Below the pieces are notes generated by a model. The model saw only the letters and a program-made list of their open reading frames with translations. It did not search any database and was not told where the DNA came from. This document shows, in pieces, positions 1 to 7,988 of a DNA stretch of 64,000 nt (position 1 is the stretch's first letter; each line of letters opens with the position of its first letter). The DNA lies in NCBI RefSeq assembly GCF_002813375.1, contig NZ_PHUJ01000003.1:992001-1056000 (forward strand), given 5' to 3'. Made by a program: the position numbers and the translations under genes. The stretch comes from Pseudonocardia alni (GTDB lineage: Bacteria; Actinomycetota; Actinomycetes; Mycobacteriales; Pseudonocardiaceae).

Positions 1-100
1 GGAGCACCGCGACACGGTCCTGACCGCCGACGAGCGCGCCGACCGGATGGCGCTCTGCGTGTCCCGCGCCGCCGGGACGGCACTGGAGCTGGACCTGTGA
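1..100 (+). CDS. PDR/VanB-family oxidoreductase, C-terminal end only
   Basis: Only the last 32 residues lie in the window; the gene enters from the left edge and stops at 98-100. The tail reads EHRDTVLTADERADRMALC-VSRA followed by ALELDL. This is the usual end of the plant-type 2Fe-2S ferredoxin domain of phthalate-dioxygenase-reductase/VanB proteins, in which the single Cys before VSRA is the last cluster ligand. Such reductases carry electrons from NAD(P)H through FMN and 2Fe-2S to an oxygenase. The stop overlaps the GTG of the DUF3445 gene by 4 bp, so the pair is probably translated together and the reductase may serve that haem protein. Family call rests on the tail motif alone. Confidence 0.6.
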   Translation, partial: EHRDTVLTADERADRMALCVSRAAGTALELDL

Positions 101-1071
101 CCGGCGTCGACGACTACCCGTTCCCGCTGCCGCACCCGACCTACCGGATCAGCGCGAACGTCGAACCGGCCGGGGTGGAGCGCCGTACCGAGGCCGGCTG
201 CTGGGGCGCGCGGATCGTGCACGACGGCCCGGACCGTCCCGCCGTCGCCGCCGAGCGCGCGTCGATCCTGGACCGTGAGCCCGCCCGGTTCGTCGCCGCG
301 CCGCACGCCCGCGCCTCCTGCTGGGACGCCTGCCTGTACCTGCTCGGGCGCCTCGCCGCCGAGCAGCCCGGCACCTGCTCCCTGACCCGCACCCCCGGCC
401 GGACCGGCGGAACGGGCGGTTGGCGGTTCCGTGACGCGGCCACCGGTACCGACCAGGAGTTCGTGTTCGGCGACGACGCCACCCTGCCCGAGCACCCGTT
501 GCGCTGGGTGTCCCGGCTCGTCGCGGAGGACGTGGTGGTGCTCGGCGCCCGCGACGACGCGCTGTGGCTCGACGCCGGTGCCGTCGCGTTCGCCTCGGTC
601 TGGTCGCTCGGGTTCGACGCCGGTATGAGCTTCCGGGAGCTGCACGGCCCGGTCCCCGGCAACGGTCCCGGCGGGGTGTTCGAGCGCGCCGAGCGCTTCC
701 TGCTGCGGCTGCACCCCGGCGAGGCCTACCGCCGTCTGAACTGGGGGCTGCAGCCCGACGACCGCCGCGACCTGTCCCTCGACGCCGCCCCGCTGTGGCA
801 GCCCGCACGGACCCGGCTCGACCTCACCGACCCCGGCCGGCAGATCCACCTGCGCACCGAGGTGCAGCACCTGGTGCGGCTGCCGCTGACCGGCGCGGTG
901 CTGTTCCTGATCGGTGTCCGCCTGCTGCCGCTCGACGAGATCGCGCGGGTACCGGCCTGGCGCGAGCGCCTCGCGTCGGTCCTGGAGACGCTGCCGCCGG
1001 AGGTCGCGGGGTACAAGGAGCTGGAGCCGCTGGCCTCGATCGCCGCGGGATGGTTGCGCGCCGGGTCCTGA
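97..1071 (+). CDS. DUF3445 haem-dependent oxidative N-demethylase-like protein
   Basis: A 324-residue cytosolic protein with the hallmarks of DUF3445 (haem-dependent oxidative N-demethylase alpha family). It has an N-terminal PFPLPHPTYRISANV segment, a central WLDAGAVAFASVWSLGF block, GEAYRRLNWGLQP, and the C-terminal LRTEVQHLVRLPLTGAVLF strand-helix. Characterised relatives bind haem and a dimethylamine-type substrate. Bacterial dimethylamine monooxygenases pair this subunit with a PDR/VanB reductase, which is exactly the gene overlapping it upstream (GTGA, 97-100). The GTG start is fixed by that overlap. The substrate here is unknown; oxidative demethylation of a small amine is an inference from family and neighbour. 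Confidence 0.75.
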   Translation: MTGVDDYPFPLPHPTYRISANVEPAGVERRTEAGCWGARIVHDGPDRPAVAAERASILDREPARFVAAPHARASCWDACLYLLGRLAAEQPGTCSLTRTPGRTGGTGGWRFRDAATGTDQEFVFGDDATLPEHPLRWVSRLVAEDVVVLGARDDALWLDAGAVAFASVWSLGFDAGMSFRELHGPVPGNGPGGVFERAERFLLRLHPGEAYRRLNWGLQPDDRRDLSLDAAPLWQPARTRLDLTDPGRQIHLRTEVQHLVRLPLTGAVLFLIGVRLLPLDEIARVPAWRERLASVLETLPPEVAGYKELEPLASIAAGWLRAGS

Positions 1072-1214
1072 CCGGCGGTGGCGGCCCCACAGCCCCGTCC
1101 CCCTCGCGACTCGCCCCGAGCTGTCGGCCCCCTCGGCCACACCGACACGGGCACACGTTCGAGCAGGAGGCCGCGCCGCCCGACCACCCACCGCCCGAAC
1201 GCGACCGACAGCCG

Positions 1215-1230
1215 CTAGCCTCGCGCGCCG
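1215..1230 (+). promoter_or_regulatory. Leaderless-type promoter, TAGCCT -10
   Basis: A TAGCCT hexamer at 1215-1220 sits 9 nt before the GTG at 1230, with no Shine-Dalgarno between them. This is the arrangement expected for a leaderless mRNA. The same hexamer occurs at the same distance class before the genes starting at 3599 (minus) and 30384. No convincing -35 box was found. Confidence 0.4.
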
Positions 1231-2480
1231 TGACCGACGCGCCCCGAACCACCGTGCTCGACCTCGTCGCCGACCCCGGGCTGCCGACCGAGCTCGCCCA
1301 CCGGCTCGTCCGCGACCTGCCCGCCGCGCTCGGGGAGCACGACGACGCCCGCTGGGAGGTCCGTCTCGCCGACGAGCCGATCGTCCTGGACGAGCGCGGC
1401 GCGCTGCCCGCTCTCGACATCGGCGACCGGGTGCGCGAGCAGGACGGCGCCGACGCCGTCGTGCTGCTCACCGACCTGCCGCGCCGCTCCGGGGCGGATC
1501 CGGTCGTCGCCGACGGCGGGACCGGGCACCGGGTGGGCCTGGTGTCGCTGCCCGCGCTGGGCGCGATCAACCAGTACCGGCGGTGCCGCGACACGGTGGT
1601 CCGTCTCGTGACCGGGCACCTGGTGCCCCCCGACCGCGCGGGCGCCGAGGAGGGCGGGGCGCCGGACGCCGGTCGTGCGGGACCGCTGACCCGGATCGAC
1701 TCGGGGACCCGCGCCGGGACCGACGGCGACCACGGCGACCAGGACCGCGATCAGGAGCGCGACCGCGATCGGGACGACCGGGCGGACGGCGACGCCGCCC
1801 GGCGCGGGCCCGCGGACGACTCCGATGCCGGCAGCGGCGGGGTGGAGGACGACATCGACGTCCGCCTCGCGCTGACCGGGCTCCGCGGGCGGGTGCGGCT
1901 GCTGGCCGGGATGGTCCGCGCGAACCGTCCGTGGCGGCTGGTACCGAGCCTGTCCCCCGCCATCGCCGCGGCAGCGGCCGGGGCCGCGTTCGGGATCTTC
2001 TACTCCAACATCTGGCAGCTGGCGACCGCGCTCGGGACCGCCCGGCAGGTGACGGTCATGCTGATCGCCCTGGTCGGGATGACCGCGTGGCTGATCCTCG
2101 ACAACCGGCTGTGGGAGTCGCGACGGCACCGCTCGCTGCGCGAGGAGATGCTGCTGTCGAACCTCTCGACGGTGATCACCGTGGCGTGCGGGGTGCTGAC
2201 GATGTTCGCGCTGCTGTTCGTCCTGGCCCTGGTCGCGGCGGTCCTCGTCATCCCGCCGGACTACCTGTCCTCGACGCTGATGCGCGAGTCCGGGCCGGAC
2301 GACTGGATCATGATCGCCTGGTTGTCGACGTCCATGGGGACGGTCGCCGGGGCACTGGGTTCCGGGTTCGCCGACGACGGCGCGGTCCGCCAGGCCGCGT
2401 ACAGCCGCCGGGAGCAGGAGCGGCGGGCACGGCTGGACCGGGCCGACGACGGTGACCGCGGCAGGGACACCCCGGCCTGA
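1230..2480 (+). CDS. Multi-spanning membrane protein with charged Asp/Arg-rich segment
   Basis: I do not recognise the family. The 416-residue protein has a soluble N-terminal alpha/beta-like part (about residues 1-135). Next comes a low-complexity acidic/basic stretch of alternating D, R, G and E (about 155-205), then a membrane part with about four hydrophobic spans (around 240-265, 270-290, 305-340 and 355-385) and a basic C-terminal tail ending in RREQERRARLDRADDGD. GTG 1230 is chosen because it lies just behind a TAGCCT -10 box and begins the first residues with coding character. It stands alone between the DUF3445 gene and a convergent membrane protein. No catalytic motif is visible. 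Confidence 0.65.
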   Translation: MTDAPRTTVLDLVADPGLPTELAHRLVRDLPAALGEHDDARWEVRLADEPIVLDERGALPALDIGDRVREQDGADAVVLLTDLPRRSGADPVVADGGTGHRVGLVSLPALGAINQYRRCRDTVVRLVTGHLVPPDRAGAEEGGAPDAGRAGPLTRIDSGTRAGTDGDHGDQDRDQERDRDRDDRADGDAARRGPADDSDAGSGGVEDDIDVRLALTGLRGRVRLLAGMVRANRPWRLVPSLSPAIAAAAAGAAFGIFYSNIWQLATALGTARQVTVMLIALVGMTAWLILDNRLWESRRHRSLREEMLLSNLSTVITVACGVLTMFALLFVLALVAAVLVIPPDYLSSTLMRESGPDDWIMIAWLSTSMGTVAGALGSGFADDGAVRQAAYSRREQERRARLDRADDGDRGRDTPA

Positions 2481-2588
2481 CCGACACCGGCTCCGCCCGG
2501 CGCCGGCAGCGGTCGTGACGGCCGGACCGGCGGCGCAGCGGGCCGCGGTGCGGTGCGGTGAGCCCGGAACCGGCGTGGATCCGGCGGG

Positions 2589-3599
2589 TCAGCCCTCGAC
2601 GAGGGCGTTCCGCAGAACGCGCAGCGCCGCGGCGTCCCGCGCCTGCCCGTCCGCGGCGGCGTCGAGCCGGGCGACCAGGTCCGCAGGCAGGTCGAGCACG
2701 ATCCGGACCGGCGCCACGTCCGACTCCGCGCTCGGGGTACCGGTGTCGTCGCCCCCGGTGCCGTCGGAGCCCGCCACCGCGGCAGTGGGTGCCGCCGCCG
2801 CCCCGTCGGCCCGCGCACCGGCCGACGCGGTGCCGGCGGTCGCGGCCCCCGTGGTCGTGTTCCCGGCGGATGCGGGCCCGGACGACACCGACCCGGTGGC
2901 GGCCCCGGTGGAGCCAAGCTGAGTCCCGGTGGCGGCGGGCCCGGTGGCGGCGGGCTCGGTGGGCGCGGGGTCGGTGGCGGCGGGGTCGTGCCCCCGGCCG
3001 CGCAGGACCAGGGCCAGTACCGGCAGGGCGATGGTGCCGAGCGCGTCGACGATCCCCGCGACGCCGAACCAGCGCCAGTACCACTCGCTGTCGCCGACCT
3101 CGCCGTCGGTGATCACCGGCAGCGCCAGCATCGTCGCGACGACGGCGATCGCGGCCAGGGTCAGCCCGAGTCCTGCGCGGATCACGGTGCGGCGCCGCTC
3201 GGCGAGGAGCAGCAGCAGGTTCGCGTGCGCCAGGCTGATCGCGACGATCGTCGCGACCAGCAGGGTCTTCAGCACCGACCCGTCGCCGTCGCCCTCGACG
3301 AGCTCGTCGCCGCCCCAGACCAGCCACAGCGCGGCCACCGCGGCGACGACGCTCGCCGCCAGACCGGCGAACCCGAGGGCCCGCACGGCGCGGGTGACGA
3401 CGGCGAGATGGCAGAGCGCCGAGGTTCCGAACGCGGCGACGACCAGGGTGGTCGCGACGATCCGTGCCTGCAGGTCGCCGAAGCCGCCGCCGAGCAGGGC
3501 GACGATCCCGCAGAGCGAGGCGACGAGCAGCGAGGCGACCACCGCGACGATCATCGCGCGGCGGGCCCCGCGGACCGGGGAGGCAGCTGGTGCGGTCAT
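2589..3599 (-). CDS. Six-span membrane protein with ribbon-helix-helix-like C-terminal tail
   Basis: Unrecognised 336-residue protein. Residues about 15-200 hold five or six hydrophobic segments. A roughly 90-residue linker follows, made almost only of Ala, Thr, Gly, Pro and Ser with repeated AATG/PTEPAATG units. The last 40 residues (PVRIVLDLPADLVARLDAAA then a helix to ALVEG) look like a beta-strand followed by two helices, as in CopG/Arc DNA-binding or dimerisation modules. The ATG at 3599 lies 7 nt after a TAGCCT box on the minus strand, suggesting a leaderless transcript. Whether the tail binds DNA, dimerises the protein or is fortuitous cannot be told from sequence. Confidence 0.6.
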   Translation of the reverse strand: MTAPAASPVRGARRAMIVAVVASLLVASLCGIVALLGGGFGDLQARIVATTLVVAAFGTSALCHLAVVTRAVRALGFAGLAASVVAAVAALWLVWGGDELVEGDGDGSVLKTLLVATIVAISLAHANLLLLLAERRRTVIRAGLGLTLAAIAVVATMLALPVITDGEVGDSEWYWRWFGVAGIVDALGTIALPVLALVLRGRGHDPAATDPAPTEPAATGPAATGTQLGSTGAATGSVSSGPASAGNTTTGAATAGTASAGARADGAAAAPTAAVAGSDGTGGDDTGTPSAESDVAPVRIVLDLPADLVARLDAAADGQARDAAALRVLRNALVEG

Positions 3600-3612
3600 G
3601 CCGGCGAGGCTA
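3600..3612 (-). promoter_or_regulatory. Leaderless-type promoter, TAGCCT -10
   Basis: On the minus strand TAGCCT (complement of 3607-3612) is followed by 7 nt and then the ATG at 3599, with no ribosome-binding site. It matches the boxes before 1230 and 30384. Confidence 0.4.
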
Positions 3613-3644
3613 GGGCCATCCGGTGCGGTCGGGCCTCCGTAGGG

Positions 3645-4898
3645 CTACGGCATCCCGGCGAGCAGGGTCGCGACGCCCTCCCGGTGCTGGGCGACGGCGT
3701 CGTCGACCCGCCCGCGCCGGGCCCGGCCCGCCGCCCGGGTGGAGACGAGTACGGCCAAGGTCCGCCCGTCCGGACCCGCGATCTCGACGCGGCCGAGGTC
3801 GTGGCCGGTGAGCAGGTCCATGGCGCGGGCCAGCGCGTCGGGCGGGAGCGGCGCGTGGACGTGCAGCCGGGCCCGGGCGCGGCACAGCCGGTCGGGGCTC
3901 CACGGGCCCGTGTCGGCGACGCCACGGTAGAGCTCGTCGAGCCGCGGGTCGCCGCCCGGCAGCCGGACCCGGACGTCGCGATGGGTCTGGTTCAGCACCG
4001 CGTCGACGATCTCCACCAGCTCCCACCCGTGCGCGTCCGCGTCGACGGTGGCGAGCACGTCCGGAAGCGCGCCGGGCAGCGGTGCGCCGCGCACGCCGGG
4101 GTCGGGGACGAGCGCGGCGATCCGGATGCGTTCGCCGTCCTTGCCACCGCCGACGGCGTCGTGGTCCTCCGGGCGGCCACCCCAGTCGGGGCCGTCGTGC
4201 CAGGCCACCGCGGCCGGTTCGTGGACGAGCAGCGCACCGTTGTTCCAGGCCCGGTAGGCCAGGTCCCAGTCCTCGCCGCCGTAGCCGACGTAGCGCTCGT
4301 CGAAGCCGCCGAGGTCGTCGAACAGGCTGCGGTGCAGGGCGAGCACGGCGCTGATGACCAGCTGCCAGTCCGTGCCCGACGCGTCGAGCAGGTCGCGGGT
4401 GCGGCGGTAGCCGTCGGCGAGCCAGGCCGGGTCGGGCAGCTGCGGCGCGCCGGCCGGGTCGTCGCCCGGGGCGGTGCCGGACAGGTCCGCGTGCCGGCGA
4501 CGCCCGACGGCGAGCACGTCCGGGCAGGCCGCGATCCGCGCGGTGAGCGCTGCGACGAAGCCGGGCCCGGGGACGGTGTCGGCGTCGAGGAACACCAGGA
4601 CGTCACCCTCGACCTGCGCGGCGCCGCGGTTGCGCGCGGCGGCGGCGCGGAACCCGCGGTCGTCCTGGGTCACCACCCGCACCGGGACCGGCCCCGCGAG
4701 CGCGGCCGGGTCGGGCGGCTCCGGGGACCCGTCGTCGGCGACGACCACCGACACCGGCGGTCGGGTCTGCGTCTGCAGCGCGGCGACGGTGCGGGCCAGC
4801 TGCGCGGGCTGGCGGTAGTGGCACACCACCACCCCCACCGACGGCGGCGGCCCGGTGTGCGGCGCGAGCAGGTCCCAGCGGTTCCCCGGCACGCTCAC
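3645..4898 (-). CDS. Glycosyltransferase family 2 with glyco_transf_7C-type C-domain
   Basis: A 417-residue inverting GT-A enzyme that would transfer a sugar from a nucleotide donor to a growing glycan. Visible features: the N-terminal fold GVVVCHYRQPAQL, the nucleotide-binding VVADDGSPEPPDP, the metal-binding VFLDADTVPG, and the acceptor-side GYGGEDWDLAYRAWNNG block typical of galactosyltransferase-like C-domains. About 150 extra residues follow the catalytic part and resemble nothing I know. The GTG start at 4898 overlaps the stop of the next upstream gene by 4 bp. It is the last gene of a three-gene minus-strand glycosyltransferase operon. Sugar and acceptor are unknown. Confidence 0.85.
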   Translation of the reverse strand: MSVPGNRWDLLAPHTGPPPSVGVVVCHYRQPAQLARTVAALQTQTRPPVSVVVADDGSPEPPDPAALAGPVPVRVVTQDDRGFRAAAARNRGAAQVEGDVLVFLDADTVPGPGFVAALTARIAACPDVLAVGRRRHADLSGTAPGDDPAGAPQLPDPAWLADGYRRTRDLLDASGTDWQLVISAVLALHRSLFDDLGGFDERYVGYGGEDWDLAYRAWNNGALLVHEPAAVAWHDGPDWGGRPEDHDAVGGGKDGERIRIAALVPDPGVRGAPLPGALPDVLATVDADAHGWELVEIVDAVLNQTHRDVRVRLPGGDPRLDELYRGVADTGPWSPDRLCRARARLHVHAPLPPDALARAMDLLTGHDLGRVEIAGPDGRTLAVLVSTRAAGRARRGRVDDAVAQHREGVATLLAGMP

Positions 4899-5854
4899 CG
4901 GCCGACCATCCTCCGGTAGAGGGCGGCGTGCCCGGCTCCGGCGTCCGGCCAGTCCGGGACCGGGCCGCGGGTCGCGCCGGACCGGGTCAGGGCGTCGGCG
5001 ACGAGGGCGTCCCGGCGGGCGTCGTCGTCGTAGAGCGCCACCGCGCCCGGAGCGGCGGCGTCGACCTCGTGGGCGTAGGCACCGGCCGCGGCCAGCGGGT
5101 AGCGGCCGTGGGCCAGCCACGCCAGCAGCGAACCGCTGGCACTGACGGTGCGGCTCGGCGCGACCGGGACGGTGACCGCCGCCGCCGCCGCGGCGAGCGC
5201 CGCCGGCTCCAGGTGTCCGGTGAGGATCCAGTCCACCCCACGCGACCGGGCGTACCCGGCGAGGGACCGGGCGAGCTCGTCGTGCCCGTCGGACACCGCC
5301 CCCGCGGCGACGACCGCGGGCCGGTCCGGGTGCGCCGCCGCCGCGTCGATCACGGCCTCGTGCCCCTTGCCGGGATAGACGAACCCGAGCACGCCGAGCG
5401 TGGGGCGCCCCGCCCAGCCCGGCGCCTGCTCGGCCGGCACGACGACCGGCAGCGGCAGCGGCAGGGTCACCGGGTCGGCCGCGCCGAGCGCGCGAGCCTT
5501 GTCGGCCTCGTGCCCCGCGGACACGACGACCGCGTCGGCGACGGCGACCACGCGCCGGTAGCCGGCGGACCGGCGGACGTCGCGGGCCGGGTCGGGGTCG
5601 GCGCCGGGCAGGTCGTGCAGGGTCACGACGAGCGGTCGTGGCAGGACCTCCGCCTGCTCGACGAAGGCGTCGGCGGCCGCGGCGACCCCGGCACCCCACA
5701 GTGCGTCGGTGAACTGGGCGTGGGTGAGGTCGGCCTGGCCGGAACCGACCGGGACCACGCCGTCGGCGACCACCGCGGCGGCGACGGCGGCGGCGTGCCG
5801 GACCACGCCGTGCCCGGACGCCCCGGGTGCGACGACCCGCACGGTGACGGTCAC
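4895..5854 (-). CDS. Glycosyltransferase (GT-B, GT4-like)
   Basis: A 319-residue GT-B fold protein, shorter than the usual 370-400 residues. The N-terminal half holds VVAPGASGHGVVRHAAAVA and LVVTLHDLPG. The C-terminal half begins at TLGVLGFVYPGKGHEAVIDAAA, and SRTVSASGSLLAWLAHGRYPLAA occupies the place of the donor-binding loop. The canonical E-x7-E donor motif is not obvious, so activity on a standard nucleotide sugar is less certain. Both ends overlap neighbours by GTGA, which sets the GTG start at 5854 and implies coupled translation with the other two glycosyltransferases. Confidence 0.75.
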   Translation of the reverse strand: MTVTVRVVAPGASGHGVVRHAAAVAAAVVADGVVPVGSGQADLTHAQFTDALWGAGVAAAADAFVEQAEVLPRPLVVTLHDLPGADPDPARDVRRSAGYRRVVAVADAVVVSAGHEADKARALGAADPVTLPLPLPVVVPAEQAPGWAGRPTLGVLGFVYPGKGHEAVIDAAAAHPDRPAVVAAGAVSDGHDELARSLAGYARSRGVDWILTGHLEPAALAAAAAAVTVPVAPSRTVSASGSLLAWLAHGRYPLAAAGAYAHEVDAAAPGAVALYDDDARRDALVADALTRSGATRGPVPDWPDAGAGHAALYRRMVGR

Positions 5855-6864
5855 CGCGCCACCCCGGCCAGGACGCGGCGGTACTCGCGGGCGTGGGCGT
5901 CGGCGACCTCGGCGCGGCGCCGTTCCCGGTCGCCGGGGTCGGCCCGCCAGGTCGGACGGGTCCGGTGCGCCAGTGCGACGGCGGCGCCGAGCGAGGCGCG
6001 GTCGGGTCCGTCGTCGGTGAGGGTGTAGGTCAGGCAGGGCGCCTGCTCCCGGAAGTGTCCGACGTCGGGCACCAGCGCGGTCGTGCCGAGGTCGTGACAG
6101 GCCTCCAGCCAGCCGGAATGGGTCCCCCACCGGTACGGGAGCACCGACACGTCGAGCTCCTGGAGGTAGGTGTGGAGGGCGTCGTCGTCGAACGGGGGGT
6201 GCACCCGCAGCTCGAGGCGGGGCTCGTCGCGCAGGGCGTGCGCCACGGCGCGGCCACGCGCGTCGTCGTGCGCGTCGACCCGCAGCCGGACGTCGGGCGG
6301 GGCGGTCGCGGCGAGCGCACGGGCCACCCCGACCGGGTCGGCGTTGGTGCGGTGGCTCTTGGCGTGCAGGCCGACGACGAACCCGTCGGCGCGGCGGGGC
6401 CGGGGACGGCGCAGCCACTCCGGCCCGACGACGGCCGGGTGCCCCAGCACCAGCGCCTCGCGTCCCCAGCGTTCCCGGATCCGCGCGGCGGCCCCCGGGG
6501 TCAGCGTGACGAGCCCGGCGGCGGCCGGTACCAGCACGTCGAGGGCTGCGGCGTGCGGCGCGGGGTCGGCGTGGTGCGGGTTGCGCAGGTCGTGCACGGT
6601 CAGCACCAGCGGGACACCCGTCTCCCCCAGTGCCGCGACGAGTGCGCGCAGCTGGTCGGGGGTGCGGTCGTCGAAGCCGAAGTGGACGTGCAGCAGGTCG
6701 ACGTCCGCGGCGTGCGCACGCAGGTGGTCGGCGTCGAGCCACGGCGAGGGCCACCACACCCCCGGACGCGCGCCCGGGACCGGCGGGTCCGGGAGCCGGG
6801 CCACCTCGGGGTGGCGCAGCGATGCCACGTAGGGATGGGCGGTGGGCACGGACGCCACGCGCAC
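5851..6864 (-). CDS. Glycosyltransferase (GT-B, GT4-like)
   Basis: A 337-residue GT-B protein and first gene of the minus-strand operon. The N-domain contains DVDLLHVHFGFDDRTPDQL and PLVLTVHDLRNPHHADP; the C-domain contains FVVGLHAKSHRTNADP and YLQELDVSVLPYRWGTHSGWLEACHDLGTTALVPDVGHF, which matches the acceptor/donor cleft region of GT4 enzymes. GTG at 6864 is chosen because a GGAGAGGAG Shine-Dalgarno sits 7 nt upstream; a second GTG two codons later is possible. The 75-bp gap to the divergent WcbI-type gene must hold both promoters. Specificity is unknown. Confidence 0.75.
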   Translation of the reverse strand: MRVASVPTAHPYVASLRHPEVARLPDPPVPGARPGVWWPSPWLDADHLRAHAADVDLLHVHFGFDDRTPDQLRALVAALGETGVPLVLTVHDLRNPHHADPAPHAAALDVLVPAAAGLVTLTPGAAARIRERWGREALVLGHPAVVGPEWLRRPRPRRADGFVVGLHAKSHRTNADPVGVARALAATAPPDVRLRVDAHDDARGRAVAHALRDEPRLELRVHPPFDDDALHTYLQELDVSVLPYRWGTHSGWLEACHDLGTTALVPDVGHFREQAPCLTYTLTDDGPDRASLGAAVALAHRTRPTWRADPGDRERRRAEVADAHAREYRRVLAGVAR

Positions 6865-6939
6865 GCGACGGCTCCTCTCCTCGGGTCCCCCGGGATGCCC
6901 GTCCGGGCGCGGATCAACCGCACGGGCCACGATGACCGG

Positions 6940-7842
6940 GTGACCGATCCGCGCCGCCGCCACTACGGCGTCCTCTACGGCCTCGAGGCGCCGCCGCCGG
7001 GACCGCTCGCCCTGGTGTGGGGCAACTGCCAGGCCGAGTCGGTCCGGGTGCTGCTCGCCGGCGTCGACGGCCTGCCGGTCACCCCCGTGCGCATCCCGCC
7101 GGTGCACGAGCTCACCGCCGACGACCTGCCCCACCTGCGCCGGCTGCTGTCCCGGACCCGGCTGCTGGCGTCCCAGCCGGTCCGCGACGACTACCGCGAC
7201 CTGCCCCTGGGCACCGCCCAGGTCGCCGCCGGGCTGGCGCCGGGGGCGGTCGTCGTCCGCTGGCCGGTGATCCGCCATCCCGCGCTGCACCCGTGGTCGG
7301 CGATCGTGCGCCACGCGTCCGACCCGGCCGCCGCCCCGCCGGGGGTGCCCTACCACGACCTGCGGGCCCTCGCGGCCGCCGCGGGACGCGAGCCGGGGCC
7401 GCCGCCGACGCCGGAGGCGCTGCGCGAGGTGGGCCGCCGCGGGATCGCCGAGCTCGCCCGGCGGGAGGCCCGCGACACCGACGCCGGGGTGTCCGACGCG
7501 ATCGCCGGGTTCGGCGCGGCGGCCGCACACACCCTCAACCACCCCGGCAACGGGGTGCTGATGCTGCTCGCCGGGCGGATCCTCGACGCCGCCGGGATGC
7601 CGGGCGTCGTGTGTGACCCCGGACGCACCCTGCTCGGCGGGATCCGGTCCCCGTTGCGCGCCGACGTCGTCGACGCCCTCGGGCTGGACACGCCGCCGCG
7701 CCCGCACTGGTGCGTCTCCGACCGGGCGATCGGCGAGGACGAGGTCGCCGCCGCGCAACGGGACTGGTACGCCACGCACCCCGGATGGGTGGACGCCGGG
7801 CTGGCCCGGCACGCCGACACGCTGGAGCTGCTGGGGCTGTAG
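6940..7842 (+). CDS. WcbI-type polysaccharide biosynthesis protein (putative acetyltransferase)
   Basis: A 300-residue protein opening with LALVWGNCQAESVRVLLAG, the signature of the WcbI family. These are SGNH-like proteins that bind coenzyme A/acetyl-CoA and act in capsular polysaccharide assembly. Further family features are ASQPVRDDYRDLP, a WPVIRHPALHP strand and the FGAAAAHTLNHPGNGVLML block. It starts the plus-strand arm of the glycan locus, diverging from three glycosyltransferases and followed by three more, so acetylation or another acyl modification of their glycan is a reasonable guess. GTG 6940 is the only start that gives the conserved N-terminus without extra residues; a CACGAT hexamer 6 nt upstream suggests leaderless expression. 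Confidence 0.75.
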   Translation: MTDPRRRHYGVLYGLEAPPPGPLALVWGNCQAESVRVLLAGVDGLPVTPVRIPPVHELTADDLPHLRRLLSRTRLLASQPVRDDYRDLPLGTAQVAAGLAPGAVVVRWPVIRHPALHPWSAIVRHASDPAAAPPGVPYHDLRALAAAAGREPGPPPTPEALREVGRRGIAELARREARDTDAGVSDAIAGFGAAAAHTLNHPGNGVLMLLAGRILDAAGMPGVVCDPGRTLLGGIRSPLRADVVDALGLDTPPRPHWCVSDRAIGEDEVAAAQRDWYATHPGWVDAGLARHADTLELLGL

Positions 7843-7988
7843 CCGGGCCGGGGGCCCAAGGTCGAGTTGTGGGGGGGGCCGGTGCACCGCATGATCGGTG
7901 GAACGTCCGGGTTCAGCCGCCAGCTCGCACGGTTCCGCCCCACGAGCCTCGGAGCGTGTCGACCCATGACCCCGCCCGCCTTCCACCG

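Noticed and set aside
2988..4919. A 643-codon open frame on the plus strand opposite the glycosyltransferase and membrane-protein genes
   Set aside because: Composition is the shadow of the minus-strand genes in GC-rich DNA; no domain motif, and the opposite strand carries clear GT2 motifs and GTGA couplings.
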